DNA of 64,000 nucleotides from RHLJ01 sp965212165 (lineage in GTDB: Bacteria; Bacteroidota; Rhodothermia; Balneolales; Balneolaceae). The number at the start of each line of letters is the position of its first letter. Within the stretch, counting starts at the first letter, position 1. The stretch spans positions 310,001-374,000 of the forward strand of contig OZ243096.1 in NCBI GenBank assembly GCA_965212165.1, read 5' to 3'. Shown one piece after another: positions 34,914-43,484 of the stretch. The position numbers and the translations under genes were made by a program. The notes below the pieces were generated by a model. It was not told where the DNA came from. It did no database searches and was given only the letters and a program-made list of their open reading frames with translations.

Positions 34914-37900
34914 TTAATTTAAGTGAATTTCAAGGCCGAGACCCATAAGCTCTCGTAGTAATACCTTAAATGATTCCGGCACGTCTCCATCAGGAAGGTT
35001 TTCACCTTTTACAATGGCTTCATAAACTTTGGAACGCCCTTTCACGTCATCACTTTTTACAGTGAGCATTTCTTTCAAGATACTAGAAGCACCGTACGCA
35101 TATAGCGCCCAAACTTCCATCTCTCCAAGTCTCTGGCCACCAAACTGAGCTTTACCACCTAACGGCTGTTGGGTAATAAGCGAGTATGGTCCAATTGAAC
35201 GAGAGTGCATCTTGTCTTGAACTAAGTGATTCAATTTGATCATGTAAATATAACCTACTGTAGTTTTCTGGGAGAATGGTTCTCCAGAACGACCATCATA
35301 TAGGTTTACACGTCCATCTTCAGGAAGACCTGCATCACGAAGTTTTTCTTTTACATCATCCATAGTTGCACCATCAAAAATCGGTGATGCGAATGTTGTA
35401 CCGAGCTTCTTAGCAGCCCATCCTAGAATGGTTTCATAAATCTGACCAAGGTTCATACGAGATGGTACGCCAAGTGGGTTTAGACAGATATCTACAGGAG
35501 TACCGTCTTCCATAAATGGCATATCTTCAACAGGTACAATTTTTGCAACTACACCTTTGTTACCGTGACGTCCAGCCATTTTATCACCTACCTGAAGCTT
35601 GCGCTTTTTGGCAATGTAAACTTTGGCTTTTTGAATGATTCCCGGTGGTAATTCATCTCCTACTTGGATAGCGAATGTTCTTCTTTTTGCTTCACTATCG
35701 ATTTCTCTACGTAATTCACGATAGTTATGGAAAAGAAGTCTTACATGTTTCACTAATTCTTGATCGGTAGCCCAGTCAATATTCTCATTGATATTTACTG
35801 GATCGATTTCTTCAAATACTGATTTTTTATACTTCTCGCCTTTCGGGATAAGTTCGTAGTTACTATAGTCAAGAACTCCTGGTGATGTTTTGTCACGTAG
35901 TAGTGAGTACATCTTATCAGCCCATTGCTGGTTTAATTCTGCAAGTTGCTGAGCATGTCGTTCTTGTTCTTGTTCAACACGTTTTTTCTCTTCTTTTCGA
36001 GAAACTAACTCATCACGTTTACGGCTGAATAATTTCGTATTGATTACAGTACCGGAAACACCTGGAGGTGTTTTTAGAGATGCATCTTTTACATCACCGG
36101 CCTTGTCACCAAAAATTGCACGAAGAAGTTTTTCTTCTGGTGTAGGATCAGTCTCTCCTTTAGGAGTAATTTTACCTACAAGAATGTCACCTGGATTAAT
36201 CTTAGCACCAACGCGAATCATACCGCGCTCGTTAAGATTTCGGGTAGCTTCTTCACTTACATTTGGAATTTCACGAGTAAGTTCTTCTTCACCACGTTTA
36301 GTATCACGAACTTGCTGTTCGAATTCTGTTACGTGAATTGACGTATAAATATCTTCCTGAACGATACGCTCAGAAATTACAATAGCATCCTCAAAGTTAT
36401 ATCCTCTCCATGGCATAAATGCTACAAGAAGATTACGTCCAAGAGCAAGTTCACCACCATCCGTAGAACATCCATCAACGATGGCTTGATCTTTCTTAAC
36501 TTTGTCGCCTACTTTTACAATCGGGCGTTGGTTGGTTGCTGTATCTTGGTTAGTTCTGGTGAATTTTTCCAGTTTATAGGATTTAATTCCACCATCAAAA
36601 TAGCAATGTTGTTGAGTATCAGTACGCTCATATTTCACTCGTACTTCAGTTGCACTTACATAAACTACTTCACCATTTGCTTCAGCTGTAATAATTGCTC
36701 GAGAATCGCGAGCCGCTCGGTGCTCAAGTCCCGTTCCAACAACTGGTGCTTCTGGTCTAAGTAATGGTACAGCTTGACGTTGCATGTTCGAACCCATCAA
36801 GGCACGGTTTGCATCATCATGTTCAATAAAAGGAATCAATGCAGCTGCTAACGAAGTAATCTGATTGGTAGCAACATCCATGTATTCAATTTCATCTCTT
36901 TTTGCTTGAGAGTAATTACCCTCGCGCATTCTTGAGAAAACTGTATCATTTTTGAACATGCCCTTATCGTCGAGTTCTGCATTTGCCTGTGCAATTACAG
37001 TTTCATCTTCTTGTTCAGCAGCTAAATACTCAACCGTCTTACTTACTTTTCCTTCTTTAACTTTTCTGTAAGGAGTTTCAATAAACCCGAAGTCATTTAC
37101 TTTTGCATGAATACAAAGTGATGAAATCAAACCAATATTTGGCCCTTCAGGAGTTTCAATAGGACAAAGACGACCATAATGAGTATAGTGAACATCACGA
37201 ACCTCAAAACCAGCACGCTCACGAGTTAGACCACCAGGTCCAAGCGCAGACATACGTCTTTTGTGAGTCAACTCAGCTAGTGGATTGGTTTGATCCATAA
37301 ACTGAGAAAGTTGATTAGTACCAAAGAAGGTATTAATTACACTTGAGATTGTACGAGCATTTACTAAATCCTGTGGAGTTAGTTGCTCTGCATCTCTAGA
37401 GTTCATTCTTTCTTTAATGGTACGAGCCATTCTAGCTAGTCCAATAGCAAACTGTTGGCCTAATTGCTCACCAACTGTTCTAATACGTCTGTTGCTCAAG
37501 TGATCAATATCATCTACTTGAGACTTCATATTCTTGAGGCGAATAACCTCTTTTACAATAGCAACAATATCATCTTTTGTTAGATATTGAACATCTGTGT
37601 CATCTTGATGTAGACGCTTATTTAAACGGTATCTACCAACTTCACCAAGATCATACTTTTTATCACTGAAGAACAATCTTTCAAGAATTGCTCTAGATGT
37701 TTCAGGATCTGGCATTTCACCTGATCTGATTTGCTGATAAACTTCACCAAGTGCAGAATGTTCATCCCAAGTTGGATCTTTTCTAAGCGTATTCATAATA
37801 ACAGAACGCTCAGATTCTTCTACAGTAATTTTTTGTATAAGTACTGTTTTGGAACCTGCCTCTTTCAACATTCCATAATCATCTTCTGTTAAGATATGAT

Positions 37901-38738
37901 CTCTTTCAAAAATGATTTTTCTATTGAGGGCTTCAGTAACTTCACCCGTCTCATCGTCAACCACTTCTTCCATCTCTTCAACGATGATATTCTGAGCAAG
38001 TCGTCTACCAACTAATTTCTTATTGAAATCTGGCTTACTACCAAATTTAAGATCTTCAGAAAGTTCAAATAGATTTAAAAGCTCAAGATCAGTTGAGTAT
38101 CCAAGTGCACGTAATAACGTAGTTGCAGGAATTTTTTTCTTTCTATCTATATATGCCCAAAGAACATCACGGATATCAGTGGTGAATTCTATCCAAGAAC
38201 CTTTAAATGGAATGACTCGAGCAGAATAAAGCTGAGTGCCATTAGGGTGAACAGATTGACCAAAGAAAACGCCTGGTGAACGATGTAATTGACTTACAAT
38301 TACACGCTCTGCACCATTTATAATAAATGTACCACGATTTGTCATCCATGGAAGATCTCCTAAGAAAACTTCCTGCTCGATAGTTTCACTAGCTTCATCA
38401 CTATCATCTACAGATGATAGACGAAGTTTCGCTTTTAATGGTACAGAATATGTTAGGCCGCGATCTTGGCATTCTTTAATAGTATAACGAGGAACATCAA
38501 CATTGTAATAAAGAAATTCAAGAATGTGAGTTTCCCGTGTATCTTGAATCGGGAAATTTTCATCAAAAATTCTTTGTAAACCTTGACTTTCTCTCTCATT
38601 AGGAGCAATGTCAAGTTGTACGAAATTCTCGAATGATTCTAATTGTATATCCAGAAAATCTGGATAATCTAAAACATGTTGTGTACGCCCAAAAGATTGG
38701 CGATTCGTATTAGGAATAATTTGCATCTTCGTGCTCAA
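34914..38738 (-). CDS. rpoB: DNA-directed RNA polymerase subunit beta
   Basis: RNA polymerase beta subunit. The rifampicin region reads FFGTNQLSQFMDQTNPLAEL, then THKRRMSALGPGGL, then CPIETPEGPNIGLI. Further conserved blocks are MPWRGYNFEDAIVISER, KITPKGETDPTPEEKLLRAI, GDKMAGRHGNKGVV and the C-terminal FGGQRLGEMEVWALYAYGA. The frame is open to a TTG at 38819, giving 1301 residues, but the likely start is TTG 38738 (LSTKMQIIPN, 1274 residues). That is six nt after a strong GGAGAGG. The nearby ATG at 38726 is too far (18 nt) from that site. A hairpin lies between rplL and this gene. Confidence 0.97.
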   Translation of the reverse strand: MSTKMQIIPNTNRQSFGRTQHVLDYPDFLDIQLESFENFVQLDIAPNERESQGLQRIFDENFPIQDTRETHILEFLYYNVDVPRYTIKECQDRGLTYSVPLKAKLRLSSVDDSDEASETIEQEVFLGDLPWMTNRGTFIINGAERVIVSQLHRSPGVFFGQSVHPNGTQLYSARVIPFKGSWIEFTTDIRDVLWAYIDRKKKIPATTLLRALGYSTDLELLNLFELSEDLKFGSKPDFNKKLVGRRLAQNIIVEEMEEVVDDETGEVTEALNRKIIFERDHILTEDDYGMLKEAGSKTVLIQKITVEESERSVIMNTLRKDPTWDEHSALGEVYQQIRSGEMPDPETSRAILERLFFSDKKYDLGEVGRYRLNKRLHQDDTDVQYLTKDDIVAIVKEVIRLKNMKSQVDDIDHLSNRRIRTVGEQLGQQFAIGLARMARTIKERMNSRDAEQLTPQDLVNARTISSVINTFFGTNQLSQFMDQTNPLAELTHKRRMSALGPGGLTRERAGFEVRDVHYTHYGRLCPIETPEGPNIGLISSLCIHAKVNDFGFIETPYRKVKEGKVSKTVEYLAAEQEDETVIAQANAELDDKGMFKNDTVFSRMREGNYSQAKRDEIEYMDVATNQITSLAAALIPFIEHDDANRALMGSNMQRQAVPLLRPEAPVVGTGLEHRAARDSRAIITAEANGEVVYVSATEVRVKYERTDTQQHCYFDGGIKSYKLEKFTRTNQDTATNQRPIVKVGDKVKKDQAIVDGCSTDGGELALGRNLLVAFMPWRGYNFEDAIVISERIVQEDIYTSIHVTEFEQQVRDTKRGEEELTREIPNVSEEATRNLNERGMIRVGAKINPGDILVGKITPKGETDPTPEEKLLRAIFGDKAGDVKDASLKTPPGVSGTVINTKLFSRKRDELVSRKEEKKRVEQEQERHAQQLAELNQQWADKMYSLLRDKTSPGVLDYSNYELIPKGEKYKKSVFEEIDPVNINENIDWATDQELVKHVRLLFHNYRELRREIDSEAKRRTFAIQVGDELPPGIIQKAKVYIAKKRKLQVGDKMAGRHGNKGVVAKIVPVEDMPFMEDGTPVDICLNPLGVPSRMNLGQIYETILGWAAKKLGTTFASPIFDGATMDDVKEKLRDAGLPEDGRVNLYDGRSGEPFSQKTTVGYIYMIKLNHLVQDKMHSRSIGPYSLITQQPLGGKAQFGGQRLGEMEVWALYAYGASSILKEMLTVKSDDVKGRSKVYEAIVKGENLPDGDVPESFKVLLRELMGLGLEIHLN

Positions 38739-38744
38739 AAGGAA

Positions 38745-38751
38745 CCTCTCC
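38745..38751 (-). promoter_or_regulatory. Ribosome binding site for the rpoB TTG start
   Basis: AAGGAGAGG on the minus strand ends six bases before TTG 38738. The spacing is ideal for the TTG and poor for the ATG twelve bases further on, so it favours the TTG start. Confidence 0.7.
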
Positions 38752-38819
38752 TTTTTGTTGAAGGGTGATAATACAGTAAAAACCCATGATAACTCAGGGT
38801 TAAATAATATAGACGCCAA

Positions 38820-38849
38820 TAGCCAATACCGTTTTCACGATATTGGCTA
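38820..38849 (-). promoter_or_regulatory. Hairpin between rplL and rpoB (attenuator or processing site)
   Basis: TAGCCAATA and TATTGGCTA form a perfect 9-bp stem around a 12-nt loop, 23 bp after the rplL stop and about 80 bp before rpoB. No T-run follows. E. coli has a partial terminator and an RNase III site in the same position, which lowers rpoBC relative to L7/L12. The same role here is inferred. Confidence 0.55.
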
Positions 38850-38872
38850 CCAACGAAATTTTAACAAAGTGC

Positions 38873-39250
38873 TTATTTAAGCTCTACAGTAGCTCCAGCT
38901 TCTTCAAGCTTAGCTTTAATCTCTTCAGCTTCAGCAGTAGCAGCGGCTTCCTTAATTGTATTAGGGGCTCCATCTACTAATTCTTTAGCTTCTTTAAGAC
39001 CTAGTCCAGTGATACCGCGTACTTCTTTGATTACCGCGATTTTCTTAGGGCCAGCTGCAGTTAGTACTACATCAAACTCAGTTTGCTCTTCTGCAGCGGC
39101 AGCATCACCACCAGCAGCAGGTCCAGCAACAGCTACAGCAGCAGCTGCAGGCTTGATATCGTATTCTTCTTCTAGAACTTTTGCAAGTTCGTTAGCTTCT
39201 TTGATAGTTAGGTTGACAAGCTCTTCAGCTAGTTTATTAACGTCAGCCAT
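38873..39250 (-). CDS. rplL: 50S ribosomal protein L7/L12
   Basis: A 125-residue stalk protein. The N-terminal dimerisation helices (KLAEELVNLTIKEANELAKVL) are followed by an Ala/Gly hinge (about 33-55) and the conserved C-domain with EFDVVLTAAGPKKIAVIKEVR, TGLGLKEAKELVDGAP and KEEAEEIKAKLEEAGA-like helices. The terminal residues are VELK, as is usual. A GGAG at 39257-39260 lies six nt before the ATG, a strong site suited to the high copy number of this protein. The gene sits between rplJ (50 bp) and the rplL-rpoB hairpin. Confidence 0.98.
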   Translation of the reverse strand: MADVNKLAEELVNLTIKEANELAKVLEEEYDIKPAAAAVAVAGPAAGGDAAAAEEQTEFDVVLTAAGPKKIAVIKEVRGITGLGLKEAKELVDGAPNTIKEAAATAEAEEIKAKLEEAGATVELK

Positions 39251-39300
39251 TTTTATCTCCAGTTGTTTTTTTAAGTAAAATTCTTAGTTGTAAATAAGGG

Positions 39301-39822
39301 TTAGTTTTCGCCTTTTTCAGCGATGGTCTTCACAGCACCAACAAGGTTAGATCCCTGCGCATTAATAGCACCAAGTACATTCGACATAGGTGCGGCAAGT
39401 AAACCAAGGATATCTCCGATGATCTCGTTTTTCGTTTTCATCGAAGCAAGCGCTTCAAGCTTGTCTTCACCATAAAAGTCGCCATCTACGATAGCAGCTT
39501 TAAATTCTGGGTGTTTATTATCCTTTAGAAAATCTTTTAAAACCTTTGCAGGTGCAGATAATTCTTCTTCAGCAAACGCAAATGCATTTTGCTCAGTCAA
39601 AGTAGGGATTACGGAATCGTATCCACCAACTTCTTCCATTGCAAGTTTCATTAGCTTGTTTTTGTATACTTTGAAGAAGACATTTCCCTTACGAAATGCA
39701 CCTCGCAGTTTATTAGCGTCAGCTACAGACATACCTGAGTACTTGGTGACATACACCGCATTAGCTTTTTTCAGGTTTTCTGCAATTTCGTCTAAAACTG
39801 CTCTTTTTTCTGCAGTAGGCAT
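39301..39822 (-). CDS. rplJ: 50S ribosomal protein L10
   Basis: A 173-residue base of the ribosomal stalk. The N-terminal rRNA-binding domain is visible (EKRAVLDEIAENLKKANAVYVTKYSGMSVADANKLR, VFFKVYKNKLMKLAM), and the C-terminal helix that holds L7/L12 dimers follows. The ribosome binding site GGAGG (39832-39836) overlaps the rplA stop codon and lies nine nt before the ATG, so translation of rplJ is probably coupled to rplA. Only 13 bp separate the two genes, which leaves no room for the long L10 leader known from other bacteria. Confidence 0.97.
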   Translation of the reverse strand: MPTAEKRAVLDEIAENLKKANAVYVTKYSGMSVADANKLRGAFRKGNVFFKVYKNKLMKLAMEEVGGYDSVIPTLTEQNAFAFAEEELSAPAKVLKDFLKDNKHPEFKAAIVDGDFYGEDKLEALASMKTKNEIIGDILGLLAAPMSNVLGAINAQGSNLVGAVKTIAEKGEN

Positions 39823-39835
39823 AATTTAATTCCTC

Positions 39836-40537
39836 CTAATTAAGGGATGTAACTGCGGTTCTGCTTATCGGGATACTAGGCCCCATAGTGCTGCTAATAA
39901 ATACGCTTTTAACGTAAATACCTTTTGCAGAAGCTGGCTTTAGGCGCATAACAGTTGCGAGAAATGCTTCAGCATTATCTCTCAAATCACTTGCTCCAAA
40001 ACTAACTTTACCAACAGATGAATGAAGAATTCCGGCTTTATCAACACGGAAATCAATTTGTCCGGCTTTAACTTGCTTTACAGCAGCCGCAACATCCATT
40101 GTTACTGTTCCACTTTTAGGGTTTGGCATCAATCCGCGTGGACCTAAAAAGCGTCCAAGCTTACCGAGTTTGCCCATTACATCTGGCGTTGCGATAATCA
40201 CGTCGATTTCCGCCCAGCCTTCTTCAATTTTTGCGATATAATCATCCAGACCTACGTAATCTGCACCTGCTTCAGTTGCTTCTGCTTGTTTGCTTTCATT
40301 AACGAGAGCTAAAACTCGAACTTCTTTACCGGTTCCATGAGGCAAGCTCACAGTTCCACGTACCATTTGATCTGCATGACGTGGATCAACACCCAAGCGG
40401 ATGTCAATGTCTACAGATGCATCAAATGTTGTGCTCGATGTTTTTTTAACAAGATCGCATGCTTCTTCCAAAGAGTATTCCATCTCCGGATTTACAAGTA
40501 CAGCGGCCTGCTGATATTTTTTTCCTCTTTTTGCCAT
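39836..40537 (-). CDS. rplA: 50S ribosomal protein L1
   Basis: A 233-residue L1-stalk protein and probable translational repressor of its own operon. The frame is open to 40600, but the conserved start is ATG 40537 (MAKRGKKYQQAAVLV), with AAGGAA 9-14 nt upstream. Conserved blocks are DIDIRLGVDPRHADQMVRGTV, LPHGTGK, the signature region ATPDVMGKLGKLGRFLGPRGLMPNPK and GKVSFGASDL. The longer version would run back into rplK and is rejected. It lies 13 bp after rplK and 13 bp before rplJ. Confidence 0.97.
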   Translation of the reverse strand: MAKRGKKYQQAAVLVNPEMEYSLEEACDLVKKTSSTTFDASVDIDIRLGVDPRHADQMVRGTVSLPHGTGKEVRVLALVNESKQAEATEAGADYVGLDDYIAKIEEGWAEIDVIIATPDVMGKLGKLGRFLGPRGLMPNPKSGTVTMDVAAAVKQVKAGQIDFRVDKAGILHSSVGKVSFGASDLRDNAEAFLATVMRLKPASAKGIYVKSVFISSTMGPSIPISRTAVTSLN

Positions 40538-40550
40538 GAGTTCTATTTCC

Positions 40551-40982
40551 TTACCTGTCGCGGTTAACTCTAAGACCCATGCTCCGAGCCGTTCCTGCAA
40601 TCATTTCTGCAGCAGCTTCAACGTCGAACGCATTAAGGTCCTCCATTTTCTCCTGTGCAATTTCTTTGCATTGGCTCCAGGTTACCGTTCCCACTTTAAC
40701 GCGGTTTGGCTCACCTGAACCGGATTTTAGTTTTGCTGCTTGTTTAAGAAGTACAGGTGCAGGCGGGGTTTTTGTCTTAAATGAAAAAGACTTATCCGCA
40801 AACACAGTAATCTCTACAGGAATAACTGTTCCGGTCTTGTCCTGAGTCTTAGCATTAAAGGCTTTGCAAAACTCCATAATATTGATTCCTGCTTGACCGA
40901 GAGCCGGTCCAACAGGTGGAGCAGGGTTTGCCTGCCCGCCAACGATTTGGAGCTTCAGGATTCGTTCAACTTTTTTAGCCAT
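40551..40982 (-). CDS. rplK: 50S ribosomal protein L11
   Basis: A 143-residue protein of the GTPase-associated centre. The N-domain has LQIVGGQANPAPPVGPALGQAGINIMEFCKAFNA, and the C-domain has KTPPAPVLLKQAAKLKSGSGEP and the rRNA-binding DLNAFDVEAAAEMIAGTARSMGL, as in all L11 proteins. The ATG at 40982 is the standard start (MAKKVERILKLQIV). It lies 75 bp after nusG and 13 bp before rplA. Confidence 0.98.
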   Translation of the reverse strand: MAKKVERILKLQIVGGQANPAPPVGPALGQAGINIMEFCKAFNAKTQDKTGTVIPVEITVFADKSFSFKTKTPPAPVLLKQAAKLKSGSGEPNRVKVGTVTWSQCKEIAQEKMEDLNAFDVEAAAEMIAGTARSMGLRVNRDR

Positions 40983-41057
40983 GGATTTTCAGGATCCTAA
41001 TCTATTTATATAACTTCTGTTTGTCGCGTAATAGCTAGTGTGCATCAACTAGGTTCT

Positions 41058-41612
41058 TTATGTTGCGGATTCAACTTGGTTCACATCTACTTCTACAGGA
41101 GTTCTACGACCAAAAATACTTACTAAAACACGGAGTTTTAATTTTTCTGGATTTACTTCCTGAACAGTACCATCGAAATCTTTAAATGGTCCTGATATTA
41201 CTTTAACCAAGTCGCCTTCGCTGTACGGAATTTCAACATTCCGCGATTCATCTCCTGCTTCTTGCACTCGTCCTATAATGCGTTGGACTTCGTGTTTTTT
41301 CAGTGGAGATGGCACCACGTCATTCTTGCCTTTCAAAAATCCTAAGCAAGATGGTGCACTTTGTATGAGGTTATTTACCTCTTCATCATAATGTGTATTA
41401 ACTAGAATATATCCAGGAAAGAAATTCTTCTCTCTGGTTCGTTTCTTTCCACCGCGTATCTCTACTACAGTCTCAGTTGGAACAAGAACATCAATTATCT
41501 TGTCACCCAAATCCTGATCTACAATTTCGCGATCGAGAAACTCTTTTACTTTTTTTTCATGGCTTGAGAAGCAGCGAACTACATACCAACCATGTTCTAG
41601 TTCTTTACTCAT
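41058..41612 (-). CDS. nusG: Transcription termination/antitermination protein NusG
   Basis: A 184-residue NusG. The NGN domain (GWYVVRCFSSHEKKVKEFLDR to PSCLGFLKGKNDVVPSPL, about 7-105) binds RNA polymerase. A KOW domain (YSEGDLVKVISGPFKDFDGTVQEVNPEKLKLRV, about 130-165) should contact S10 or Rho. Its ATG overlaps the secE stop (TAATG), which implies translational coupling. This is the standard secE-nusG-rplK order. Confidence 0.97.
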   Translation of the reverse strand: MSKELEHGWYVVRCFSSHEKKVKEFLDREIVDQDLGDKIIDVLVPTETVVEIRGGKKRTREKNFFPGYILVNTHYDEEVNNLIQSAPSCLGFLKGKNDVVPSPLKKHEVQRIIGRVQEAGDESRNVEIPYSEGDLVKVISGPFKDFDGTVQEVNPEKLKLRVLVSIFGRRTPVEVDVNQVESAT

Positions 41613-41794
41613 TATTTATAAATGGCTTCTAGTACTGTACTATATACCTGATCAACTCCGAAAATAAACACGGATACAATGATCGAGAACACAACTACAA
41701 TAATTGTATTGTCTACTAATTCTTTTTGAGTAGGCCAAGATACTTTCTTGAATTCGTTTCCTACACTCTCAAAAAAATTTATAAGTTTTTCCAT
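41612..41794 (-). CDS. secE: Preprotein translocase subunit SecE
   Basis: A 60-residue single-helix SecE. An amphipathic helix with the conserved EFKKVSWPTQKEL (about 14-26) precedes one transmembrane segment (about 30-52). It stabilises SecY in the translocon. The frame stays open back to 41902, through tRNA-Trp, but that extension is an artefact. ATG 41794, just after the tRNA, gives the normal family length. The stop overlaps the nusG start by one base. Confidence 0.96.
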   Translation of the reverse strand: MEKLINFFESVGNEFKKVSWPTQKELVDNTIIVVVFSIIVSVFIFGVDQVYSTVLEAIYK

Positions 41795-41817
41795 AATTAC
41801 AGTACCATTTCGTTTTG

Positions 41818-41890
41818 CACGGGTGGAGAGACTCGAACTCCCGACACCTGGTTTTGGAGACCAGTGCTCTACCAACTGAGCTACACCCGT
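41818..41890 (-). tRNA. tRNA-Trp (anticodon CCA)
   Basis: A 73-nt cloverleaf on the minus strand with acceptor stem ACGGGTG/CACCCGT, discriminator G, D-arm AGCTCAGTTGGTAGAGC, anticodon loop CTCCAAA with anticodon CCA, and T-arm with GTTCGAGTC. CCA is not encoded. It lies between tuf and secE and is likely cut from the tuf-secE transcript. Confidence 0.97.
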
Positions 41891-41901
41891 AGATACACAC
41901 A

Positions 41902-41928
41902 AGAGTAGGCAGCATTGCTACCTACTCT
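41902..41928 (-). promoter_or_regulatory. Hairpin between tuf and tRNA-Trp
   Basis: AGAGTAGGTAGC and GCTGCCTACTCT (minus strand) form a 12-bp stem with one mismatch and a 3-nt loop. It lies 34 bp after the tuf stop and 11 bp before the tRNA 5' end. There is no T-run, so RNA processing before tRNA maturation or partial termination is more likely than full termination. Confidence 0.5.
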
Positions 41929-41962
41929 AGATGTGCTGTCAATAAGTTTTCTTAGATTTAAA

Positions 41963-43150
41963 TTAATCTAAGATTTTAGTTACAACACCAGCACCTACGG
42001 TACGGCCACCCTCACGGATTGCGAATCGAAGACCTTCTTCCATCGCTACCGGCTGAATTAATGTCACGCTCAACTTTACGTTGTCGCCTGGCATCACCAT
42101 CTCTACGCCTGATGGAAGTTCACATGAACCCGTTACATCAGTCGTTCTAAAGTAAAACTGTGGACGATAGCCTTTGAAGAACGGAGTATGACGTCCACCT
42201 TCATCTTTGCTTAATACGTACACTTCACATTCAAAGCCCTTATGTGGGTTAATAGAACCTGGCTTACATAATACCATTCCACGTTGGATTTGCTCTTTCG
42301 CAACACCACGTAACAGAATACCTGCATTATCACCCGCCTGGCCTTGATCAAGAAGTCTTCTAAACATCTCAATTCCAGTTACCACACTCTTCATTGGCTG
42401 TTCTACAATCCCTACGATCTCAATCTCGTCGTTAAGCTTCAAAATTCCACGCTCAATACGACCTGTAGCTACAGTTCCACGACCCGTAATTGAGAATACA
42501 TCCTCAACAGGCATTAGGAACGGCTTATCTACATCACGCTCTGGAGTAGGAATCGTCTCATCAACAGCTTTGATTAAGTCTACAATTCGCTCTTCCCACT
42601 GCGCTTCGCCATTCAATGCACCTAGCGCTGAACCTTGAATCACAGGAATGTTGTCTCCATCAAACTCATACGCAGATAACAACTCACGTACTTCAAGCTC
42701 TACCAGCTCTAGTAATTCTTCGTCATCTACTAAATCAACTTTATTCATAAATACCACAATCTGTGGCACTCCAACCTGGCGAGCTAACAAAATGTGCTCA
42801 CGAGTTTGAGGCATAGGACCATCCGTGGCTGCTACTACTACTATAGCACCATCCATTTGAGCCGCACCTGTTACCATGTTCTTAACATAATCAGCGTGAC
42901 CCGGACAATCTACGTGTGCATAATGACGAGCATCTGATTCGTACTCTACGTGCGCTGTTGCAATGGTAATACCACGCTCGCGCTCTTCAGGTGCGTTATC
43001 AATCTGATCAAATGCTTGCGCTACTCCACCATAGGTCTTCGCCATTACCGTGGTTATCGCTGCAGTCAATGTTGTTTTGCCGTGATCTACGTGACCAATT
43101 GTTCCCACATTTACGTGGGGCTTGGTGCGCTGAAAGGTCTCTTTTGCCAT
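41963..43150 (-). CDS. tuf: Elongation factor Tu
   Basis: A 395-residue translation GTPase that delivers aminoacyl-tRNA to the ribosome. The G1 motif GHVDHGKT is at about 19-26, switch I contains RGITI, G3 is DCPGHADY, G4 NKVD and G5 SAL. Domains II and III follow (RGTVATGRIERG, and the C-terminal EGGRTVGAGVVTKILD). The ATG at 43150 has no clear Shine-Dalgarno sequence. The gene follows the Thr-Tyr-Gly-Thr tRNA cluster, as does tufB in E. coli. No second tuf copy is in the window. Confidence 0.98.
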   Translation of the reverse strand: MAKETFQRTKPHVNVGTIGHVDHGKTTLTAAITTVMAKTYGGVAQAFDQIDNAPEERERGITIATAHVEYESDARHYAHVDCPGHADYVKNMVTGAAQMDGAIVVVAATDGPMPQTREHILLARQVGVPQIVVFMNKVDLVDDEELLELVELEVRELLSAYEFDGDNIPVIQGSALGALNGEAQWEERIVDLIKAVDETIPTPERDVDKPFLMPVEDVFSITGRGTVATGRIERGILKLNDEIEIVGIVEQPMKSVVTGIEMFRRLLDQGQAGDNAGILLRGVAKEQIQRGMVLCKPGSINPHKGFECEVYVLSKDEGGRHTPFFKGYRPQFYFRTTDVTGSCELPSGVEMVMPGDNVKLSVTLIQPVAMEEGLRFAIREGGRTVGAGVVTKILD

Positions 43151-43208
43151 GATTAATTAAATTATAGTGTATTGTTAAAAATTTTTGTCCGAATATCTTC
43201 AACTACAG

Positions 43209-43280
<72 letters not shown>

Positions 43281-43293
43281 TTAGTTCTTATTG

Positions 43294-43366
43294 AGCGAGC
43301 GACCGGGATCGAACCGGCAACATTCAGCTTGGAAGGCTGACACTCTACCAATTGAGTTACGCTCGC
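43294..43366 (-). tRNA. tRNA-Gly (anticodon TCC)
   Basis: A 73-nt cloverleaf on the minus strand with acceptor GCGAGCG/CGCTCGC, discriminator T, anticodon stem TCAGC/GCTGA with loop CTTCCAA (anticodon TCC), and T-loop GTTCGATCC. It is the third gene of the tRNA cluster, and CCA is not encoded. Confidence 0.97.
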
Positions 43367-43386
43367 TTTTTCATCAGTATTTCAAG

Positions 43387-43469
43387 TGGGGAGAGCAGGA
43401 TTCGAACCTACGAAGTCGTAAGACAACAGATTTACAGTCTGCCCCAGTTGGCCGCTTTGGTATCTCCCC
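43387..43469 (-). tRNA. tRNA-Tyr (anticodon GTA)
   Basis: An 83-nt class II tRNA on the minus strand with acceptor GGGGAGA/TCTCCCC, discriminator A, anticodon loop CTGTAAA (anticodon GTA), a long variable arm (about TTGTCTTACGACTTCG), and T-loop GTTCGAATC. The long arm is normal for bacterial tRNA-Tyr. It is the second gene of the cluster. Confidence 0.97.
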
Positions 43470-43484
43470 AATTCACAAAAAGAG

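Noticed and set aside
38739..38819. RpoB start at TTG 38819
   Set aside because: The extra residues are not beta-subunit-like, and the strong ribosome binding site lies inside them, just before TTG 38738.
39009..39278. 89-residue Ala/Ser-rich ORF opposite rplL
   Set aside because: It is the mirror of the rplL alanine hinge and has no independent support.
40538..40600. Longer L1 start upstream of ATG 40537
   Set aside because: The extra 21 residues overlap rplK coding DNA. The conserved L1 start MAKRGKKYQ is at 40537.
41795..41902. N-terminal extension of SecE to a 96-residue protein
   Set aside because: The extra 36 codons run through tRNA-Trp, and SecE of 60 residues from ATG 41794 has the normal family length.
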